In this document: piece after piece, positions 25,944 through 33,909 of the stretch | Position numbering within the stretch: position 1 is the first letter of the stretch | How the letters are laid out: every line of letters starts with the position of its first letter | Assembly: GCA_023404955.1 (NCBI GenBank) | Contig: JAEXZY010000154.1 | Span: 62,001-126,000, forward strand | DNA: 64,000 nucleotides | Reading direction: 5' to 3' | DNA from: Actinomycetes bacterium | Lineage (GTDB): Bacteria > Actinomycetota > Actinomycetes > Mycobacteriales > Mycobacteriaceae | The notes under the pieces: model-generated | Databases searched by the model: none | Told to the model about the DNA's origin: nothing | Seen by the model: only the letters and a program-made list of their open reading frames with translations | Translations under genes and position numbers: made by a program

Positions 25944-25976
25944 CGGGAGCGCCGTTTCGGCATAGTCTGGCCCACC

Positions 25977-27812
25977 ATGGGCCATTACCGCAGCAACGTC
26001 CGTGACATCGAGTTCAACCTGTTCGAGACGCTGGCGCTGGAGAAGGTGCTCGCCACGGGTGAGTTCTCCGATCTCGACGGGGATTCGGTGCGGCAGATGC
26101 TGCACGAGGCCGCCAAGCTCGCCGAGGGGCCGCTGGCCGACGCGTTCGCCGAGACCGACCGGACACCACCGACGTTCGATCCGGCCACGCACGTCGTCAG
26201 CATCCCGGAGCCGTTCAAGAAGACCTTCCGGGCCTGGCGCGACGGCGAATGGTCGCGGGTCGGCATGGTGTCCGACATCGGCGGCGTTCCGGTGCCGTCG
26301 ATGGTCGAATGGGCGATCAACGAGTTCGCGCTCGGCGCGCAGCCCGCGGTGTTCCTGTATTCGGCAGGCCCCAAGATGGCCGACATCATCTACGCGATCG
26401 GCAATGAGCAGCAACGGCATTGGGCCTCGCTGATGATCGAGCGCGACTGGGGCGCCACGATGGTGCTCACCGAACCCGACGCCGGTTCGGACGTCGGCGC
26501 GGGCCGCACCAAGGCCGTCGAGCAACCCGACGGCACGTGGCACATCGACGGCGTGAAACGGTTCATCACCAACGGCGACGGTGACGACCTGTTCGACAAC
26601 ATCGTGCACGTGGTGCTGGCCCGTCCGGAGGGCGCGGGTCCGGGCACCAAGGGGTTGAGCCTGTTCATCGTGCCCAAGTACCATTTCGACCCCGAGACCG
26701 GTGAACTCGGTGAGCGCAACGGCGTCTTCGTCACCGGACTCGAGCACAAGATGGGTCTCAAGGCGTCGGCGACATGTGAGCTGACCTTCGGCCAGCACGG
26801 CACCCCGGCGGTGGGCTGGTTGGTCAACGACACCCACAACGGCATCGCGCAGATGTTCAAGGTGATCGAGTATGCGCGAATGATGGTCGGCACCAAAGCG
26901 ATTGCGACGCTGTCGACCGGTTACCTGAATGCGCTGGACTACGCGAAGTCCCGCGTGCAGGGCGCGGATCTGACCCAGATGACCGACAAGGCGGCGCCGC
27001 GGGTGACGATCATCCACCACCCCGACGTGCGGCGGGCGCTGCTCACGCAGAAGGCGTATGCGGAGGGGCTGCGGGCGCTCTACCTGTACACCGCGGCTCA
27101 TCAGGACCCGGCGGTCGCGGCGGTGGTGTCGGGGGCCGACGCGTCGATGGCCAACCGGGTGAACGACCTGCTGCTGCCGATCGTCAAGGGCGTGGGTTCG
27201 GAGCGGGCCTACCAGTGCCTGACGGAGTCGCTGCAGACGCTCGGTGGCTCGGGCTTCCTGCAGGACTATCCGCTCGAGCAGTACATCCGCGACGCGAAGA
27301 TCGACTCGCTGTACGAGGGCACCACGGCCATCCAGGCGCAGGACTTCTTCTTCCGCAAGATCGCCCGCGATCAAGGGGGCGCGCTGCTGCACGTGGTGAC
27401 GCAGATCAGGGCGTTTCTCGACGACGGGTCGGCCCGTCCGGAGTTGGCGCAGGGCCGCGAGCTGCTCGCCACGGCGGTCGCGGACGTGCAGGCGATGGTC
27501 GCGGCGATGACGAAGTACCTGATCGACTCGCAGCAGGATCCGCGGGAGCTCTACCGGGTGGGCTTGGAGTCGGTGCCGTTCCTGCTCGCGGCCGGTGATC
27601 TGTTGCTGGGTTGGCTGCTGCTGCATCAGGCGGAGATCGCGCTCACGGCGCTGGACGGCTCGCCGAGCGCACGCGATCGGGACTTCTACACCGGGAAGGT
27701 CGCGACGGCGTTGTTCTTCGCCAAGAACATGCTCCCGGGGCTGACGGCGCGGCGGGCGATCCTCGAAGCGGTCGACCTCACGGCCATGGACGTCCCCGAA
27801 TCCGCGTTCTAG
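25977..27812 (+). CDS. Acyl-CoA dehydrogenase, FadE5-like
   Basis: 611 residues, the same length as M. tuberculosis FadE5 as recalled, and close to it in sequence. HYRSNVRDIEFNLFE opens the protein. VLTEPDAGSDVGAGRTKAV and VKRFITNGDGDD form the flavin site. DSLYEGTTAIQAQDFFFRK holds the catalytic glutamate. The large class with a C-terminal extra domain acts on long-chain acyl-CoAs. A -10-like TAGTCT lies at 25963-25968. It is a paralog rather than the FadE5 of the fabG4-fadA2 locus, which would lie beyond the right edge. A long palindromic repeat follows it. Confidence 0.9.
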   Translation: MGHYRSNVRDIEFNLFETLALEKVLATGEFSDLDGDSVRQMLHEAAKLAEGPLADAFAETDRTPPTFDPATHVVSIPEPFKKTFRAWRDGEWSRVGMVSDIGGVPVPSMVEWAINEFALGAQPAVFLYSAGPKMADIIYAIGNEQQRHWASLMIERDWGATMVLTEPDAGSDVGAGRTKAVEQPDGTWHIDGVKRFITNGDGDDLFDNIVHVVLARPEGAGPGTKGLSLFIVPKYHFDPETGELGERNGVFVTGLEHKMGLKASATCELTFGQHGTPAVGWLVNDTHNGIAQMFKVIEYARMMVGTKAIATLSTGYLNALDYAKSRVQGADLTQMTDKAAPRVTIIHHPDVRRALLTQKAYAEGLRALYLYTAAHQDPAVAAVVSGADASMANRVNDLLLPIVKGVGSERAYQCLTESLQTLGGSGFLQDYPLEQYIRDAKIDSLYEGTTAIQAQDFFFRKIARDQGGALLHVVTQIRAFLDDGSARPELAQGRELLATAVADVQAMVAAMTKYLIDSQQDPRELYRVGLESVPFLLAAGDLLLGWLLLHQAEIALTALDGSPSARDRDFYTGKVATALFFAKNMLPGLTARRAILEAVDLTAMDVPESAF

Positions 27813-27824
27813 GGTCGCCTTTAT

Positions 27825-27888
27825 CCGCGAACAGACGCGATCTCGAGTTATTTGCGCGTGTCCCGCTCGAGTTCGCGTCTGTTCGCGG
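27825..27888. repeat. Long inverted repeat (REP-like/terminator)
   Basis: Two 23-base arms (27825-27847 and 27866-27888) are complementary at 22 positions around an 18-base loop. The outer 16 bases, CCGCGAACAGACGCGA and its complement, pair perfectly. It starts 12 bases after the fadE5-like stop and lies 53 bases before the next gene. It could end transcription or be a dispersed intergenic palindrome of mycobacteria. Confidence 0.7.
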
Positions 27889-27941
27889 GAAGAAAGTGAG
27901 CGCCCCGATGACTTTCGCGTTCCGCCCCGGTCTGCATCCGC

Positions 27942-28337
27942 ATGACCGACGAAACCGACATCCGCACCGTCATCGACCGCTGGATCGACGCGATCCGCAG
28001 GCGTGACATCGACGGCGTCATCGCCGCGCACACCGACGACATCGTGCTGTACGACGTGCCGCCACCCCAGGAGGGCGTCTACGGCATCGATGCATATCGG
28101 CAGACCTGGCCGGAGTTCTTCGAATGGATCGCCGGCGGCGCCGTGCTCGAACTACTCAAGCTCGACGTCATCGTCGACGCGACCGTCGGTTACGCCTACG
28201 GGCTGTTTCGCGCCGGTATGCCCGACGACATCGCAGCCCATCCCGAGAACCGGTTGCGCAGCACGTTCGGCATGCGCAAGGTCGACGGGGCGTGGCTGAT
28301 CGCGCACGAACACCACTCGATGCCGCACACCAGTTAG
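27942..28337 (+). CDS. SnoaL-like (NTF2-fold) protein
   Basis: 131 residues with the NTF2/SnoaL opening IDRWIDAIRRRDIDGVIAAHTDDIVLYDVPPP. This family (DUF4440/SnoaL-3) binds small hydrophobic ligands and includes ketosteroid isomerases and cyclases. The Asp and His residues in the cavity (HTDDIV, HEHHS) could be catalytic, but no function can be assigned. It stands alone between the fadE5-like gene and the convergent aldehyde dehydrogenase. Confidence 0.75.
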   Translation: MTDETDIRTVIDRWIDAIRRRDIDGVIAAHTDDIVLYDVPPPQEGVYGIDAYRQTWPEFFEWIAGGAVLELLKLDVIVDATVGYAYGLFRAGMPDDIAAHPENRLRSTFGMRKVDGAWLIAHEHHSMPHTS

Positions 28338-28339
28338 GC

Positions 28340-28355
28340 GCGTGGGGCCCCACGC
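28340..28355. terminator. Perfect palindrome between convergent genes
   Basis: GCGTGGGGCCCCACGC (16 bases) lies in the 27-base gap between the SnoaL-like gene and the convergent aldehyde dehydrogenase, followed on the plus strand by CAGAAAAAC. It is a plausible bidirectional hairpin terminator without a long U-tract. Confidence 0.45.
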
Positions 28356-28364
28356 CAGAAAAAC

Positions 28365-29846
28365 TCAGGCCGGGGTGTAGCCGAACGGCAGCAGGATCGA
28401 CTTCGGCTCGCAGTACGCCTCGATGCCCTCGGTGCCGTTCTCGCGGCCGATCCCGGAGTTCTTGAAGCCGCCGAACGGGGCGCCCGGATCGAAGGCGTAC
28501 ATGTTCACGGCGTACGTCCCGGTCCGAATGCGCCGTGCGATCTTCAGCGCCCGGTCGTTGTCCGTCGTGTACACCGAGCCGGCCAGCCCGTAGACGGAGT
28601 CGTTCGCGATGCGCACCGCGTCGTCCTCGTCCTCGTACGGAATCACCGCCAGCACGGGCCCGAAGATCTCTTCCTGCGCGATCGTCATCGAGTTGTCGAC
28701 GTCGGCGAACACGGTCGGCTGGACGTACCAGCCGCTGTCCAGCCCCTCGGGGCGCTCCCCGCCGACCACCACGCGGGCACCTTCCTCGACACCCTTCTTG
28801 ATGTAGCCCTCGACGCGTTCGCGCTGCTTCTCGCTGATCAGCGGGCCGATCATCGCGGCCGGATCGGTGGGCAGTCCGGGCAGCATGCCCGACACCGCGG
28901 CCGACAGCTTCTCGACCACCTCGTCGTAGCGCGAGCGCGGCGCCAGGATGCGGGTCTGCCCGACGCACGCCTGGCCGGAATTCATCAGGCCGGAGAACAC
29001 CAGCATCGGCAGCGTGGAATCCAGGTCGGCGTCCTCGAGGATGATGGCCGCAGACTTGCCGCCCAGTTCCAGCGTGCACGGCTTGAGCTTCTCGGCGGCG
29101 ATCTTGGCGATCTCCTTGCCCACGGCCGAGGACCCGGTGAACGTGAACTTGTCCAGCTCGGGGTTGTTGGTCAGCGCCCGGCCCGTCTCCGGCCCGCCCG
29201 GCACGATCGACAGCACGCCCTCGGGGAGCCCGGCCTCAGCGAAGGCTTCGGCCATCGCGAACACCGACAGCGGGGTCTCGGCGGCGGGCTTCAGCACGAT
29301 CGTGCACCCGGCCAGCAGCGCCGGGCCCAGCTTGTTGGCGGCCAGGAAGAACGGCACGTTCCACGCGGTGACGGCGCCGACGACACCGATCGGCTCGCGC
29401 ACCACCAGCGTCTGCCCGTAGATGCCGTCGCGGATCTCCTGCCAGGTGAACTTGTCGGCCGCGCCGGCGAAGTACTGGAACGCCGACATCGCGGCGCCGT
29501 ACTGCATCATGTCGACGATCGTCGGGGGTTGCCCGGTCTCGGCGGCGAGCAGGAACTTCAGCTCGTCGGCCCGCTCCTCGAGGATCTTGACCGCGCGGGC
29601 GAGCACCTCTTGGCGCTCAGCGGGTGACATCTGGGGCCACGGGCCCTCGTCGAATGCCTTGCGGGCGGCAGCGCAGGCGGCGTCGACATCGGCAGCGGAC
29701 GCCAGCGGCACCTTGCCGACCAGCTCACCGGTGGCGGGGGAGTGCACCTCGATGACTTCGGAGGTGGCCGGCTCGACCCACTTACCGCCGATGAACAACT
29801 TGTCCCACTCGGTCCGGAATGCGGTGCTCTGTGTCATAGACGTCAC
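28365..29846 (-). CDS. Aldehyde dehydrogenase, Rv0223c type
   Basis: Oxidises an aldehyde to the acid with NAD(P)+. 493 residues with all class motifs: TAWNVPF near 160, FTGSSAVGKEIA near 236, catalytic Glu260 in LELGGKS and catalytic Cys294 in GQACVGQ. The C-terminal FGGFKNSGIGRENG is normal. The first codon may be 29846 or the ATG at 29837. A KstR-like site lies upstream, so a role in sterol or side-chain aldehyde oxidation is inferred; from memory, KstR control has been reported for the orthologous gene. The methyltransferase gene upstream has the same direction. Confidence 0.92.
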   Translation of the reverse strand: MTSMTQSTAFRTEWDKLFIGGKWVEPATSEVIEVHSPATGELVGKVPLASAADVDAACAAARKAFDEGPWPQMSPAERQEVLARAVKILEERADELKFLLAAETGQPPTIVDMMQYGAAMSAFQYFAGAADKFTWQEIRDGIYGQTLVVREPIGVVGAVTAWNVPFFLAANKLGPALLAGCTIVLKPAAETPLSVFAMAEAFAEAGLPEGVLSIVPGGPETGRALTNNPELDKFTFTGSSAVGKEIAKIAAEKLKPCTLELGGKSAAIILEDADLDSTLPMLVFSGLMNSGQACVGQTRILAPRSRYDEVVEKLSAAVSGMLPGLPTDPAAMIGPLISEKQRERVEGYIKKGVEEGARVVVGGERPEGLDSGWYVQPTVFADVDNSMTIAQEEIFGPVLAVIPYEDEDDAVRIANDSVYGLAGSVYTTDNDRALKIARRIRTGTYAVNMYAFDPGAPFGGFKNSGIGRENGTEGIEAYCEPKSILLPFGYTPA

Positions 29847-29868
29847 ACTACCTACGAACAGCGCGAAG

Positions 29869-29882
29869 TAGAACCTGTTGCA
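29869..29882. promoter_or_regulatory. KstR-like operator upstream of the aldehyde dehydrogenase gene
   Basis: TAGAACCTGTTGCA fits TNNAACNNGTTNNA at all fixed positions. It lies 22 bases upstream of the start at 29846, within the 46-base gap to the methyltransferase gene, and is the second KstR-like site in the window. Confidence 0.6.
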
Positions 29883-29892
29883 GTTCGTGGAT

Positions 29893-30660
29893 TCAGGACG
29901 GCGACAACACCAGCACCAGGTTGCTCACGGCGAACTCGCGCAGCCCGGGTACTTGCGTCACGCCCCAGGCCCATCGTGGGTGGTAGCGCGGAAATGCGGC
30001 CACCAGCGCGCCGGTGCCGCGCGCCCAGCGCAGCCCGTCGCGCGCGTTTACGGCGAACAACGACGAGCCGTAGTCGTTCTTGGGCCGACGACCGTGCTTG
30101 CGGGCGTACCGGTCGGCGGCCCGCCGCCCGCCCAGGTAGTGCGTCAGCCCCATCTCGTGGCCGCCGAACGGTCCCAGCCACACCGTGTACGACAGCACCG
30201 CGAGCCCGCCGGGCCGGGTGACGCGCAGCATCTCGTCGCCGAGGCGCCACGGCTGCGCGACGTGCTCGGCGACGTTGGAGGACAGGCACACGTCAACGCT
30301 GTCGTCCGGGAACGGCAGTGCGGTGCCGGAGGCGCGGACGAACGAGCCAGCCCGGCGGTGGCTGCGCGGCGCTGCTGCATGCATCTCGCGCGGGTCGGGC
30401 TCCACCCCGATATAGCGCATCCCGGCGTCGGTGAACGACGACGCGAAATACCCCGGTCCGCCGCCCACGTCGAGCACGGTCAGGCCGCCCGGGGCGGCGC
30501 CGGTGAGTCCGGTCCACAGGTCGGTGACGAGTGCGACGGTGTCGTCGGCGAGGGCGCCGTAGAACCGGTCGGGGTCGCTCTGTTCGAAGCGGAACGACGA
30601 GAGCAGGCGCAGCGAGCGCGCCAGCGTCGCCCGCCGGGCGAACAGATCCGTAGCGATCAC
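29893..30660 (-). CDS. Class I SAM-dependent methyltransferase, Rv0224c type
   Basis: 255 residues. The SAM-binding loop VLDVGGGPGYFASSF is near residue 63, the acidic strand-2 end is IGVEPDPRE, and DVCLSSNVAEHVAQPWRL is the motif IV/post-motif region. RYARKHGRRPKNDYGSSLF follows as a distinctive basic segment. The methyl acceptor is unknown. In M. tuberculosis the orthologous gene sits beside the same glycosyltransferase and membrane protein genes, which suggests an envelope substrate; this is inference. It is divergent from the glycosyltransferase with a 36-base gap. Confidence 0.85.
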   Translation of the reverse strand: MIATDLFARRATLARSLRLLSSFRFEQSDPDRFYGALADDTVALVTDLWTGLTGAAPGGLTVLDVGGGPGYFASSFTDAGMRYIGVEPDPREMHAAAPRSHRRAGSFVRASGTALPFPDDSVDVCLSSNVAEHVAQPWRLGDEMLRVTRPGGLAVLSYTVWLGPFGGHEMGLTHYLGGRRAADRYARKHGRRPKNDYGSSLFAVNARDGLRWARGTGALVAAFPRYHPRWAWGVTQVPGLREFAVSNLVLVLSPS

Positions 30661-30696
30661 CCGGTCACCCTAGGCACACCGCTAGTCTGAACAGCG

Positions 30697-31854
30697 ATGT
30701 CCGCCCCCCTGAACTCCGTGTTGCTGCTGTGCTGGCGCGACACCGGGCACCCGCAGGGCGGCGGCAGCGAGACCTATCTGCAGCGCATCGGCACCCACCT
30801 GGCCCGGTCCGGCGTGCACGTCACGCTGCGTACCGCGCGTTACGACGGGGCCGCCCGGCGCGAGGTCGTCGACGGCGTGGAGATCCAGCGCCGCGGCGGA
30901 CCCTATTCGGTGTACGTGCGGGCGGGGCTGGCGATGGTGGCCGGCCGCCTGGGTGTAGGCCCGCTGCGGCATGTGCGGCCCGACGTCGTGGTCGACACGC
31001 AGAACGGGTTGCCGTTCCTGGCGCGCCTCGCCTACGGCCGGCGCGCGGTGGTGCTGGTGCACCACTGCCACCGCGAGCAGTGGCCGGTGGCGGGACGGGT
31101 GAAGAGCCGCGTCGGCTGGTTCGTCGAATCACGCCTGTCGCCGCGTCTGCACCGGCGCAACCAGTACGTGACGGTGTCGCTGCCGTCGGCGCGGGACCTG
31201 ACCGAGCTCGGTGTGCGTGCCGACCACGTCGCGGTGGTGCGCAACGGCGTGGACGACGCTCCACCGGGTTCATTGGACGAGCCCCGCTCGGCGACGCCCC
31301 GCGTCGTCGTGCTGTCCCGGCTGGTGCCGCACAAGCAGATCGAGGACGCGCTCGACGCCGTCGCGCGGCTGCGCGACCGCATCCCGAACCTGCACCTCGA
31401 CGTCGTCGGTGGCGGCTGGTGGGCGCAACCTCTGCTCGACCACGCCGAAGAGCTCGGTATCTCCGACGCCGTGACCTTCCACGGTCACGTCGACGACGCC
31501 ACGAAACACGAACTGCTGCAACGCAGTTGGGTCAACCTGCTGCCGTCCCGAAAAGAGGGGTGGGGGCTCGCCGTGATCGAGGCCGCCCAGCACGGGGTGC
31601 CGACGATCGGGTATCGCTCCTCGGGTGGGTTGTCCGATTCCATCGTCGACGGGGTGACCGGAGTGCTGGTCGACGACGTCGACGACCTGACCGACGGCCT
31701 GCACCGGCTGCTGACCGACCCCGTGCTGCGTGAACAGCTCGGTGCCAAAGCGCAGGTGCGCAGTGCCGAGTTCTCCTGGGAGCAGAGCGCGGATGCGATG
31801 CGCGCGGTGCTCGACGCGGTGCAGGCCGGTCGCCGGGTCGGCGGACTGGTGTGA
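30697..31854 (+). CDS. GT4-family glycosyltransferase, Rv0225 type
   Basis: 385 residues, GT-B fold. The N-terminal domain contains GGGSETYLQRIGTHL and HHCHREQWP, and the C-terminal domain contains LSRLVPHKQIEDALDAV. The donor-site EX7E motif is in KEGWGLAVIEAAQHGVP. It transfers a sugar from an activated donor to an unidentified acceptor, probably an envelope glycolipid judging by the neighbouring membrane proteins. No signal peptide or membrane span. It overlaps the next gene by one base (TGATG). Confidence 0.88.
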   Translation: MSAPLNSVLLLCWRDTGHPQGGGSETYLQRIGTHLARSGVHVTLRTARYDGAARREVVDGVEIQRRGGPYSVYVRAGLAMVAGRLGVGPLRHVRPDVVVDTQNGLPFLARLAYGRRAVVLVHHCHREQWPVAGRVKSRVGWFVESRLSPRLHRRNQYVTVSLPSARDLTELGVRADHVAVVRNGVDDAPPGSLDEPRSATPRVVVLSRLVPHKQIEDALDAVARLRDRIPNLHLDVVGGGWWAQPLLDHAEELGISDAVTFHGHVDDATKHELLQRSWVNLLPSRKEGWGLAVIEAAQHGVPTIGYRSSGGLSDSIVDGVTGVLVDDVDDLTDGLHRLLTDPVLREQLGAKAQVRSAEFSWEQSADAMRAVLDAVQAGRRVGGLV

Positions 31855-32246
31855 TGAGTCCACGCGGCGAGCTCGAGAAGCTCTACAGCTCCTATCTGGA
31901 CGCGTGCAACGCCCACGATCTCGACCGGATGTCGAGGTTCTACGGCCCAGACATCAGGGTCAACGACGCGCCGATGGACCGGGACAAGGTGGCCGCAAAG
32001 TTCGCGCCGATTTTCGCGGCCTTTCCCGATTGGCACTGGCAGGTCAGGAATCTCGCGATCGACGGGGACCTCGTCTCGCTGCACTTCACGGTGACGGGGA
32101 CTCATCGCGGCACCTACCTGGGCGTGCCTGCAACGGGCCGGCGAGTGGCGATCACCCAGTTCACGCTCTACCGGGTCGAGGACGGTTTGTTCGCCGATGT
32201 CTGGGATCTCGCGGACATGGCGGCCATCCCGGGTCAGCTCAGCTAG
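31854..32246 (+). CDS. SnoaL-like ester cyclase family protein
   Basis: About 130 residues. LEKLYSSYLDACNAHDLDRMSRFYGPDIRVND and GTYLGVPATGRRVAI are typical of the SnoaL-type polyketide cyclase/ester-cyclase branch of NTF2-fold proteins. The ATG overlaps the glycosyltransferase stop by one base, so it is co-translated, and its last bases overlap the end of the convergent membrane-protein gene. No activity can be assigned. It has only general similarity to the SnoaL-like protein at 27942. Confidence 0.75.
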   Translation: MSPRGELEKLYSSYLDACNAHDLDRMSRFYGPDIRVNDAPMDRDKVAAKFAPIFAAFPDWHWQVRNLAIDGDLVSLHFTVTGTHRGTYLGVPATGRRVAITQFTLYRVEDGLFADVWDLADMAAIPGQLS

Positions 32247-33909
32247 CCTTCTCGGCGGTTCGAGTTCGCCTACGGCTCAAGATCATTGCTGCAAGGCCGC
32301 CGACCAGCTGCACCAACCACACGCCGTGCGCGGCTAGCGCCACCCCGCGGTTGGGTGACGGGCGCCCAATGCCACCTACCCGGTACACCGTGAGGTCATC
32401 CGACCGGAACGTCACGGGCAGGCCAAGATTCGCGGCCGGACCCTCGACCACCACCCAGCCCACGCCGGCATCGGCCAGCCGGGTCCGATCCGCCCCCGCA
32501 AGCAGCAGGGCCTGAACCTCCCGCGCCTGGGCGCCCTCCCCTGGCACCAGACGGCCGCCGATCGACAGATCGCCGGTGCTCAGCACCTCGGCGCGCAGCC
32601 ATCGCGGCAGCGGATCGAGGACCGGTGCTGTTCCCGCCCAATCGAAGTGCCGCATGCTGTCGACCGGCAGTACGGCCACCGGGGCCGGGTCGGCGTTGAT
32701 GATCGCGGCTGCCTCGCGCCACGATGGCGGGTACTGCACGGGGTGGACTCGTCCGCCGACGCCCCACGCCAGATCGGGCAGGGTGGCGATCACTGCCGCG
32801 CAACACACCGCGGCGGTCGCGACGGCAGGCACCCGCGGCCGCAGCACGATCGTGGCGGCCGCGCCGGCCAACGCATAGGCGGGCATCGCCAACGCCACCC
32901 ACTTCTGCCCGTCCCTGATCACCCCGAGCCCGGGAACCGCGTCCAGCAGCATCGAGACCGCCGCCAGACCGGGTCCGGTCGCCATCAGAGCGGGAACCAG
33001 TACGGCCGCGAGGGCGACCACCAGCAGCGGCCTCACCATCCGGTGTCGCACCAGCAGCGGCACTCCTGCCGCCACCACGGCCAGCAACACCAGCGTCGCC
33101 ACGACGGCGAACAGGGTGGTGCGGGAGGCAGGCACGGCATCGGCATTCCAGATGCCGGCCAGGCCCGCGAGGCTGCCGAGCGTGCCCAGGCCGGGCTCGG
33201 CGCGCGCGGCGAACGCCTCGACCGCGGGCCCCTGATCGACGCCGGGGGACCACCCGACGGCGGATGCGACGAGCCACGGCAGCGCCGCCGTCGTCGCGGC
33301 GGCCAGGCTCAGCGTTGCGCAGAACCGCCGGGAGCGGCCCGCACCCGGGGCGGCAACGCACGCCAGCGCGATCGTGGCCGCCATCATCAGCCCCGTCGGG
33401 GTCAGGCCGGCCAGAGCCAGCCAGAACACCAGGGCCCCCACGCCGGCGGACCCGGCGGAGCGCAAAGAGAGCACGACCGCCGCCACCCACGGCAGCGCGC
33501 CGTAGCCGACCAGCAGGCTCCAGTGCCCCTGCAGAAGTCGTTCGGCGACATACGGATTCCACACCGCGACGGTGGCCGCCACGCACTGGCCCGGCAGCCC
33601 GGCCTGGGGCAGCACCGTCGACACCAGGTGCGCCGCACCCCAGCCGGCCAGCCACAGCCCGAGGATCAGCAGCGCCTTGACCACGACACCGCCGTCGACC
33701 ACCGATGATGCCAGCGCCACCGCGACGTCCTGCGGCAGTGCCCGCGGCGCGGCCTGCGTCAGGCCCAGCGCAGCATCGGTGAGGTAGGAGCGCGGCGTCG
33801 ACACCGCGTCACGCAGCAGCAGATAGCCGGGCCCGAGCAGCGGTGCGGTGACCGCCAGCGCGAGCGCCAGCGCGTAGGCCGGCGCCGCCAGCGAACGGAC
33901 GCGGGTCAG
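32239..33909 (-). CDS. Large multi-pass membrane protein, Rv0226c type
   Basis: About 556 residues with 10 or more hydrophobic segments and a C-terminal soluble part (WREAAAIINADPAPVAVLPVD, then WVVVEGPAANLGL). The pattern of long hydrophobic N-terminal region plus C-terminal extracytoplasmic domain resembles GT-C-type envelope enzymes; a glycosyltransferase role is possible but no DxD/ExD motif is certain. The start is uncertain: family similarity begins at TRVRSLAAPAYALAL, and no ATG, GTG or TTG is in frame there. A CTG at 33909, overlapping the upstream TGA, is the best-placed codon. It is coupled to the DUF3068 gene. Confidence 0.78.
   Translation of the reverse strand: MTRVRSLAAPAYALALALAVTAPLLGPGYLLLRDAVSTPRSYLTDAALGLTQAAPRALPQDVAVALASSVVDGGVVVKALLILGLWLAGWGAAHLVSTVLPQAGLPGQCVAATVAVWNPYVAERLLQGHWSLLVGYGALPWVAAVVLSLRSAGSAGVGALVFWLALAGLTPTGLMMAATIALACVAAPGAGRSRRFCATLSLAAATTAALPWLVASAVGWSPGVDQGPAVEAFAARAEPGLGTLGSLAGLAGIWNADAVPASRTTLFAVVATLVLLAVVAAGVPLLVRHRMVRPLLVVALAAVLVPALMATGPGLAAVSMLLDAVPGLGVIRDGQKWVALAMPAYALAGAAATIVLRPRVPAVATAAVCCAAVIATLPDLAWGVGGRVHPVQYPPSWREAAAIINADPAPVAVLPVDSMRHFDWAGTAPVLDPLPRWLRAEVLSTGDLSIGGRLVPGEGAQAREVQALLLAGADRTRLADAGVGWVVVEGPAANLGLPVTFRSDDLTVYRVGGIGRPSPNRGVALAAHGVWLVQLVGGLAAMILSRRRTRTAEKAS

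Noticed and set aside
25257..28031. Very long open frame (over 900 codons) on the minus strand across the AraC, DHFR-like and fadE5-like genes
   Set aside because: Arg/His/Val-rich translation without family motifs; it is antisense to three well-supported genes and is caused by high GC in third positions.
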